From Virgibacillus siamensis (lineage in GTDB: Bacteria > Bacillota > Bacilli > Bacillales > Amphibacillaceae): 64,000 nt of DNA. Made by a program: the position numbers and the translations under genes. The DNA is taken from contig NZ_FUIH01000007.1 of assembly GCF_900162695.1 (NCBI RefSeq), positions 2,852,001 through 2,916,000 of the forward strand, written 5' to 3'. The notes under the pieces were generated by a model. That model made no database searches. It was not told the origin of the DNA and was given only the letters and a program-made list of their open reading frames with translations. Positions 59,145-64,000 of this stretch are shown here, one piece after another. Within the stretch, counting starts at the first letter, position 1. Each line of letters opens with the position of its first letter.

Positions 59145-60719
59145 TTAGCTTATTCGGGATAGGTCTTTTTCTCTTGTAATTTGATGCAGACGGTTTTTAT
59201 GAACAATGTGATCGCGGTTAAATTCTGTCGGACTTTTGATGCCAACCGCTGCAGCCATTTGAAACACACCTTCACGGAGCGCAACCAGATAATTGCAAAC
59301 GCGATATTTCTTTTCTTCCACACTTAATGCCTTCTGCAAATCCGGATCGGTTGTCGCCACACCAACGGGACAATTATTTGTATGGCAAACTTGTGCCATG
59401 ATACAGCCGACCGACAGCATAAATCCTCTGGCAATATTAATCATATCCGCACCCAGGGAAAGCGCCATAGCAATTTTATCCGGTGTAATCAACTGCCCGG
59501 ATGCAATGATTTTTGTCCGGTCGCGAAGTCCGTATTTTTTCAGTAAATCGTCCACAAGTGGCAATGCTGCAAATGTCGGCAGCCCAACAGATTCAGCAAG
59601 TTCAAAATACGACGCGCCTGTACCGCCATTACCACCGTCAACAGTAACGAAGTCCGGTACAATGCCTGTTTCCTTCATTGCCTTAATGTAAGACTCTGCC
59701 TGAAGCTCATCACCGACAACAATTTTTGTCCCGACAGGCTTACCGCCAATATCCCGCAGCTTGTTTACAAATTCAAGCAGTCCTTCTGCATTATCAAATT
59801 CACGGAATCGGTTTGGACTGTTAATTTCCTCCCACGGCTCCACTTTACGGATTTCAGCGATTTCCTCTGTCACCTTACTCCCGTCAACATGACCGCCGCG
59901 CGTTTTGGCACCTTGTGCGAGCTTTAATTCAAATGCTTTAACCTGATCAATGTCACTCCGCTTTTTAAATTCCTCCCAGGAGAATTCCCCGTCTCTGGTC
60001 CGGACACCGAAAAGTCCCGGACTGATCTGCATAATAATGTCGACGTCCCCTCTTTGATGGTATGGGGAAATGCTTCCTTCCCCTGTGTTCATCCATGTTC
60101 CGCCGGCCATACCAAGTCCTTTGGAGAGTGCAGTGATGGCATGATCTCCAAGTGAACCGAAACTCATTGCGGATTGTCCAATCATTCCTTTAACCTTAAA
60201 CGGGGTGCGCACAGTATGTTCACCCAGAATAATCGCATCATCGTCTTTTAAATAAAACGGATTGATTTCAGCATCCTCACTATGTTCTTTGCGACTAATC
60301 AATTTTTCATTATCAATGTTGTACAGCTTTGTTTTTATTTTCGGATTCTGGTCAATCCGGAGCTCTTCCCGCTGACTTGGAAACATGTTGTTGACAATGT
60401 ATATTCCTTCCTCATCAAAGTCACGTTCCGAACCATACCCGATCATCCGGCTTTTATATTTTGCCGCTTTGTACACATATTCAAATTCCCTGCGATGAAA
60501 CGGTTTTCCCTCACTATTATTCAGGAATAAATATTGCCGGAATTCCGGTCCAACCTTTTCCATTATGTAACGGATTTTTCCCAGTACCGGATAGTTCCGC
60601 AAGATAGAATGTTCCTTTTGTTTGGCATCGTGGATATAGACCCGTACCAGTAAGGCGAGCGGAATCACGATAATCAGACCAAGTACTATAATCAGTACCG
60701 TTAACAACCCTGTTTCCAT
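59145..60719 (-). CDS. FMN-binding glutamate synthase-like protein (YerD type)
   Basis: A 524-residue protein: an N-terminal membrane helix (about 5-25) followed by the glutamate synthase FMN/Fe-S domain, with GMIGQSAMSFGSLGDHAITAL, QGAKTRGGHVDGSKVT, VTVDGGNGGTGASYFELAE and the cysteine cluster VGCIMAQVCHTNNCPVGVAT for a 3Fe-4S centre. It lacks the glutaminase domain of GltB. It resembles B. subtilis YerD in length; the substrate is not established. ATG 60719 follows GGGGGT; the ORF opens at 60794. Confidence 0.88.
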   Translation of the reverse strand: METGLLTVLIIVLGLIIVIPLALLVRVYIHDAKQKEHSILRNYPVLGKIRYIMEKVGPEFRQYLFLNNSEGKPFHRREFEYVYKAAKYKSRMIGYGSERDFDEEGIYIVNNMFPSQREELRIDQNPKIKTKLYNIDNEKLISRKEHSEDAEINPFYLKDDDAIILGEHTVRTPFKVKGMIGQSAMSFGSLGDHAITALSKGLGMAGGTWMNTGEGSISPYHQRGDVDIIMQISPGLFGVRTRDGEFSWEEFKKRSDIDQVKAFELKLAQGAKTRGGHVDGSKVTEEIAEIRKVEPWEEINSPNRFREFDNAEGLLEFVNKLRDIGGKPVGTKIVVGDELQAESYIKAMKETGIVPDFVTVDGGNGGTGASYFELAESVGLPTFAALPLVDDLLKKYGLRDRTKIIASGQLITPDKIAMALSLGADMINIARGFMLSVGCIMAQVCHTNNCPVGVATTDPDLQKALSVEEKKYRVCNYLVALREGVFQMAAAVGIKSPTEFNRDHIVHKNRLHQITREKDLSRIS

Positions 60720-60837
60720 TTGATTACCCCCAACTATATGTATTTTTTCTATATGTACCTTCCCTTTCTGAGTGTTGATAAACATCGTGGACATTAGGAT
60801 AATGGGAGATTAGCCTATAAAAAACTCCAACAAAAGA

Positions 60838-61128
60838 GGCTGGGACAAAAATGTTTTATTCAAAAGAAAACCCAAACAATTTTCTGGAAAATGGGGCGTA
60901 TAGCCGCTACGGAAATATACTTCGCTTTCACTTTCGAGCATAAGTGCGACATCTGCTCAACTATCGTTTCGCAGTGTCTTCTTTACCGCGGGCGGCTGCT
61001 GAGCCTCCTCATGCTTACGCATTGCGGGGTCTCACCTATGCCTTTCCTCCCGCCGGAGTCTCCGTATATTTCCTCCGCTAACCTAATTGTTCGTCTTTTG
61101 AATTACACGTTTTTGATATGTCCCAGCC
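60838..61128. repeat. Dispersed repeat R2, copy 2
   Basis: A 291-bp element bounded by GGCTGGGACA and its exact inverse complement TGTCCCAGCC. The core matches copy 1 (27944-28199) block by block: GGAAATATACTTCGCTTTCA, GACATCTGCTCAA, GTGTCTTCTTTACCGCGGGC, TGCGGGGTCTCACCTATGCC. About 35 extra bases follow the left end here. It fills most of the 421-nt gap between the YerD-like and phasin-like genes. Confidence 0.92.
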
Positions 61129-61140
61129 CCTATTACTGTA

Positions 61141-61440
61141 TCACTGCTCCTTCAATTTGCTTTCCAATGCAGCGATCCGCTCTTGAAGTTCATGTATATC
61201 ATCTTTGGTGGCTAACCCAAGATCTGCAGCGAATTCCTGTGTCTGCTCGGTTTGTTTCGTACTCCATTCTTCGGTCTTCATCTCGCCTTTTTCAACAAAG
61301 TTGCGCATGACCGTTCGTGCTTGTTCCTGTGTCAGCTCGTTCTTTTCCACAAGCTCTTTCAGCTTTTTATCAAGCCTTTCCTTACCGCTGACAGCAGCTC
61401 CGAGACCGAGCAAAAATCCTTTCTTTAAAAAGTCACTCAT
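61141..61440 (-). CDS. Phasin-like coiled-coil protein
   Basis: A 99-residue protein: short hydrophobic N-terminus (DFLKKGFLLGLGAAVSGKERL), acidic/basic helix and a C-terminal coiled coil (KDDIHELQERIAALESKLKEQ). This plan matches the PhaF-like/phasin-related family of polyhydroxyalkanoate granule proteins; function in this strain is inferred. Two adjacent ATGs (61443, 61440) follow AAGGGGG. It is divergent from the YjiH-like gene. Confidence 0.75.
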   Translation of the reverse strand: MSDFLKKGFLLGLGAAVSGKERLDKKLKELVEKNELTQEQARTVMRNFVEKGEMKTEEWSTKQTEQTQEFAADLGLATKDDIHELQERIAALESKLKEQ

Positions 61441-61603
61441 CATTGCCACCCCCTTCAAAGTCTATGCTTATCAACCGGATTGAGCACAGCCGAGTTACTA
61501 ACTTTCAGAGTTAATATCCTCACGATACTTTACCCGTATTATCCGGGATTCTAAACCAGTTAAGATTTGCCGGATAACAGTAAAAGATATATACTTTTCC
61601 TCA

Positions 61604-61632
61604 TAGTCATATGTACAGGAATCCTTTATAAT
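61604..61632 (+). promoter_or_regulatory. Candidate promoter of the YjiH-like gene
   Basis: TAGTCA (61604-61609), 17-nt spacer, perfect TATAAT (61627-61632), about 30 nt before the start at 61662. Confidence 0.5.
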
Positions 61633-61661
61633 GATAAAAAGTACAATTTTAGGGGGATACG

Positions 61662-63011
61662 ATGCAAAAGAATACCTATAAATGGACAGATCATATAAAA
61701 GTTATCGTGCCTTCGTTAATCGGTATCTTTCTGTTCATGACACCGGTCGTTACAGAGGGAGGGATGACCATCCCAATCGCGATCCTGTCTAACTGGCTGC
61801 AGTCAGCATTACAGGATCAGCTCTCAGCAATTATGATGATCATTATTGTTGTGACGGCCATTATGACAATTATTGCTAAAATTGCCGGTAAAGAGGCATT
61901 TCAAAAAACACCATTTTTTCAGCAACTTTTTTATGTGAGCACATTCTGGACCATTACACGGGTTGTCGCTGCTGTATTTGCCATCATGGTGTATTTCAAA
62001 TTGGGTTCAGAGGCAATTTACGGACCGGATACCGGGCAATTGCTGCTTGGTGACCTGCTGCATGTACTGTTTGCGGTATTCCTGTTTGCAGGCCTATTTC
62101 TGCCGCTGCTGATGAACTTCGGTCTGCTGGACTTTTTTGGAACGTTAATGACGAAAATTATGCGTCCGCTGTTCCGTCTGCCGGGCCGATCATCAATTGA
62201 CTCACTTGCATCATGGGTAGGTGACGGTACAATCGGTGTGCTTTTAACAAGTAAGCAGTATGAGGACGGCTATTATACGAAGCGGGAAGCAGCAATCATC
62301 GGTACTACTTTTTCCGTTGTTTCCATTACATTTACACTTGTTGTGATTGATCAGGTCGGACTTATTAATATGTTTGTTCCTTTTTATCTGACGGTCATTG
62401 CGGCCGGACTTGTTGCAGCATTGATTATGCCGCGCATCCCTCCGCTTTCCACAAAGGCAAATACGTATATTAGTGAAGCAGAAGGCGATATTGAAGAAAA
62501 GGTACCTGACGAACACAACATGCTTTCGTTTGGTTATAAAAAAGCACTTGATCAGGCAAAAACAGAGACAAGCTTTTATAAGTTTTTAAAAGAAGGCTGC
62601 CAGAACATTCTTGATATGTGGATGGGGGTTGCCCCGATTGTTATGGCATTCGGGCTGATTGCATTAATGATTGCAACCTATACACCTGTGTTTACGTGGC
62701 TCGGACTTCCGTTCATCCCGCTGCTCGAACTGATGCAGGTGCCATATGCGGAAGCGGCATCTGAAACGATTCTGATCGGTTTTGCGGACATGTTTCTGCC
62801 ATCGATTATGATTACCCCGATTGAAGCGGACATTACCAGATTCATAATTGCCGCACTGTCGGTTACGCAGCTGATTTATATGTCCGAAGTCGGCGGACTG
62901 CTGCTCGGGTCGAAAGTGCCGGTTTCGTTCAAAGATCTGTTTATTATATTTGTATTGCGGACAATCATTACACTGCCGGTTATCGTATTGATTGCGCATT
63001 TTCTTTTTTAA
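61662..63011 (+). CDS. YjiH family membrane protein (nucleoside-recognition/Gate fold)
   Basis: A 449-residue integral membrane protein with about ten helices. SWVGDGTIGVLLTSKQYEDGYYTKREAAIIGTTFSVVSITF and LIGFADMFLPSIMITPIEADITRFIIAALSVTQLIYMSEVGGLLL belong to the nucleoside-recognition (Gate) domain found in YjiH-type proteins. The substrate is unknown. AGGGGG precedes the ATG. The central loop (about 262-305) is cytoplasmic and acidic. Confidence 0.82.
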   Translation: MQKNTYKWTDHIKVIVPSLIGIFLFMTPVVTEGGMTIPIAILSNWLQSALQDQLSAIMMIIIVVTAIMTIIAKIAGKEAFQKTPFFQQLFYVSTFWTITRVVAAVFAIMVYFKLGSEAIYGPDTGQLLLGDLLHVLFAVFLFAGLFLPLLMNFGLLDFFGTLMTKIMRPLFRLPGRSSIDSLASWVGDGTIGVLLTSKQYEDGYYTKREAAIIGTTFSVVSITFTLVVIDQVGLINMFVPFYLTVIAAGLVAALIMPRIPPLSTKANTYISEAEGDIEEKVPDEHNMLSFGYKKALDQAKTETSFYKFLKEGCQNILDMWMGVAPIVMAFGLIALMIATYTPVFTWLGLPFIPLLELMQVPYAEAASETILIGFADMFLPSIMITPIEADITRFIIAALSVTQLIYMSEVGGLLLGSKVPVSFKDLFIIFVLRTIITLPVIVLIAHFLF

Positions 63012-63104
63012 AAAAAATATTTGAGTGGTACAATACCGCTTCGGAAATATTTGCGTAACAATTTATGGGAATTGCATTGTTCTTTTAATTTGAGGAAAAA
63101 CCAA

Positions 63105-63230
63105 TCCAGCTGGGGAAAAATGCGAGACTCCTAGGGGAAGAGCAGCAAGTGAAGACCCCGCAGTGAGCGGGTTTTGCGAACGAGGAGGCTGAGCTGCTGC
63201 CCCTGGAAAGCGAGTATTTTTCCACAGCGG
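63105..63230 (+). repeat. R2-related repeat element
   Basis: Shares with the reverse complement of R2 the ordered blocks GAGACTCC, AAGACCCCGCAGTG, CGAGGAGGCT and GAAAGCGAGTATTTTTCC, but is diverged and shorter. Its ends GGGGAAAAAT and ATTTTTCC are inverted. It lies in the 364-nt gap between the YjiH-like gene and the convergent reductase gene. Confidence 0.75.
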
Positions 63231-63303
63231 CGATTCAACAGTGAACCAATGATTTTGTTGCGGTTTATAAATCTATTCCTAAAATGACAAAAAGGTCCGC
63301 AGC

Positions 63304-63341
63304 AAACAGCCCGCCATTGTTTAAATGGCGGGCTGTTTATA
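63304..63341. terminator. Bidirectional terminator between convergent genes
   Basis: AAACAGCCCGCCATT and AAATGGCGGGCTGTTT form a 15-bp stem with a short loop; T tracts are short on both sides. Confidence 0.8.
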
Positions 63342-63375
63342 TCTATTAACTATAGAGGGTCATCTGTTATACGTT

Positions 63376-64000
63376 TCAGCGAAAATTCAGTTTCGTTATT
63401 TGTTTAATTTTTTCCGTTTTTAACGACGTATTTTTCGGAACTTCTTTGTCAACCACTTCTGTTTCAGATCCTTTTTCCACAAGCTGCGGGTTGTAACCTA
63501 ATCTCTCGGTCATCTCACGCATAAAGCCGTAGAAACTGCTGCTTTCCCCTGAACCTATGTGGTAAACACCTGTCACATCACTTTGTATCTGCTCTTTAAT
63601 GATCTGAGCCAGATCATCCACATGTACAAAGGTGCGGATCAAATCGTCCCGATAAGCAATCGGTCTGCCGGAACTTAGATGATATGCAAGTTCATCGGTC
63701 CGTTCGTCCAGCTTTCCGATTTTGTTTTCGCCATAAATCGGACCGGCTCGCAAAATAACATAATTGGATATTTGGCTTGTTATAAAACGCTCAGCTTTCA
63801 CTTTGGCATTTGCATAGGTGCTGTACAGATGGTCATCCGGCAGTTTCGACATTGGATCTTCTTCACTGTATGGCCCTTTTCCCTCCGTAAAAACAAAGTC
63901 GGATGAAATATAAATCAATTTTGTCTGTGGTGTCAAATGCGTGATCAGGTGTATAAGACCTTGATCCGTTAATTCATGCTCATTCGGACCATCCATAACA
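63376..64000 (-). CDS. RmlD-like NAD(P)-dependent sugar reductase (5' end outside window)
   Basis: The visible 208 residues are the middle and C-terminal parts of an extended short-chain dehydrogenase: YISSDFVFTEGKGPYSEED, catalytic Tyr/Lys in STYANAKVKAERFI, and GVYHIGSGESSSFYGFMREM. The open frame continues past an internal Met at 63996 to the window edge, so the N-terminal Rossmann glycine motif is missing. It resembles dTDP-4-dehydrorhamnose reductase; substrate and pathway cannot be judged without neighbours. Confidence 0.85.
   Translation of the reverse strand, partial: VMDGPNEHELTDQGLIHLITHLTPQTKLIYISSDFVFTEGKGPYSEEDPMSKLPDDHLYSTYANAKVKAERFITSQISNYVILRAGPIYGENKIGKLDERTDELAYHLSSGRPIAYRDDLIRTFVHVDDLAQIIKEQIQSDVTGVYHIGSGESSSFYGFMREMTERLGYNPQLVEKGSETEVVDKEVPKNTSLKTEKIKQITKLNFR

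Overview
The window reads as chromosomal DNA of an endospore-forming Bacillaceae species. Gene order follows the Bacillus subtilis stretch from murAA to the ywd genes closely, and the sporulation and germination genes spo0F, spoIIR, pbpG, cwlJ and gerQ are present. Protein sequences, the short intergenic repeat families and an IcmF/MeaB cluster suggest the Virgibacillus/Oceanobacillus/Lentibacillus neighbourhood; the genus is an inference. I saw no rRNA, tRNA, prophage, transposase or CRISPR array.

Layout, read along the minus strand (most genes; right to left). Bases 1-1,300 hold the start of murA, ywmB and ywzB, followed by a large tandem array. Bases 2,339-9,288 are the complete F1Fo ATP synthase operon atpIBEFHAGDC with its promoter and terminator. 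A Vpr-type secreted subtilase and a UDP-GlcNAc 2-epimerase lie between atp and upp. Then come upp, glyA, ywlG, rpiB, ywlE, mntP, tsaC, ywlB, spoIIR, prmC, prfA, a NERD-domain gene, tdk, rpmE (type B), rho, glpX, murA2, tal, spo0F, pyrG and rpoE. fbaA, usual between spo0F and tal, is absent.

Bases 34,371-46,166 are a branched-chain/short-chain acyl-CoA cluster: ywjF (membrane Fe-S oxidoreductase), thiolase, 3-hydroxyacyl-CoA dehydrogenase, two acyl-CoA dehydrogenases, MeaB, a TetR regulator and the fused isobutyryl-CoA mutase IcmF. Two matching palindromes in its promoter regions are likely operators for the TetR protein. Next come argS-ywiB, pbpG (+), ywhD, ywgA, ywfO, lipL (+), pta, hemQ (+), cwlJ-gerQ (+), ywdK/ywdI, a YerD-type glutamate synthase-like protein, a phasin-like protein, a YjiH-type membrane protein (+) and a partial RmlD-like reductase at the right edge.

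The most unusual content is between genes. At least eight intergenic arrays share one architecture: units of 20-21 nt, each made of a locus-specific keyword of about 7-13 nt and a variable remainder, with 3 to about 35 units. Most lie at gene 3' ends. Two distant arrays share the keyword ATCAACC in the same orientation relative to the preceding gene. Three further dispersed repeat families occur: a modular structured element (three copies), a GGCTGGGACA-bounded element (two copies plus relatives), and a short repeat next to rpmE. Readable regulatory sites include a pyrG CTP attenuator, a DnaA-box cluster between ywlB and tsaC, a sigma-H promoter for spo0F and a sigma-E-like promoter for cwlJ-gerQ.
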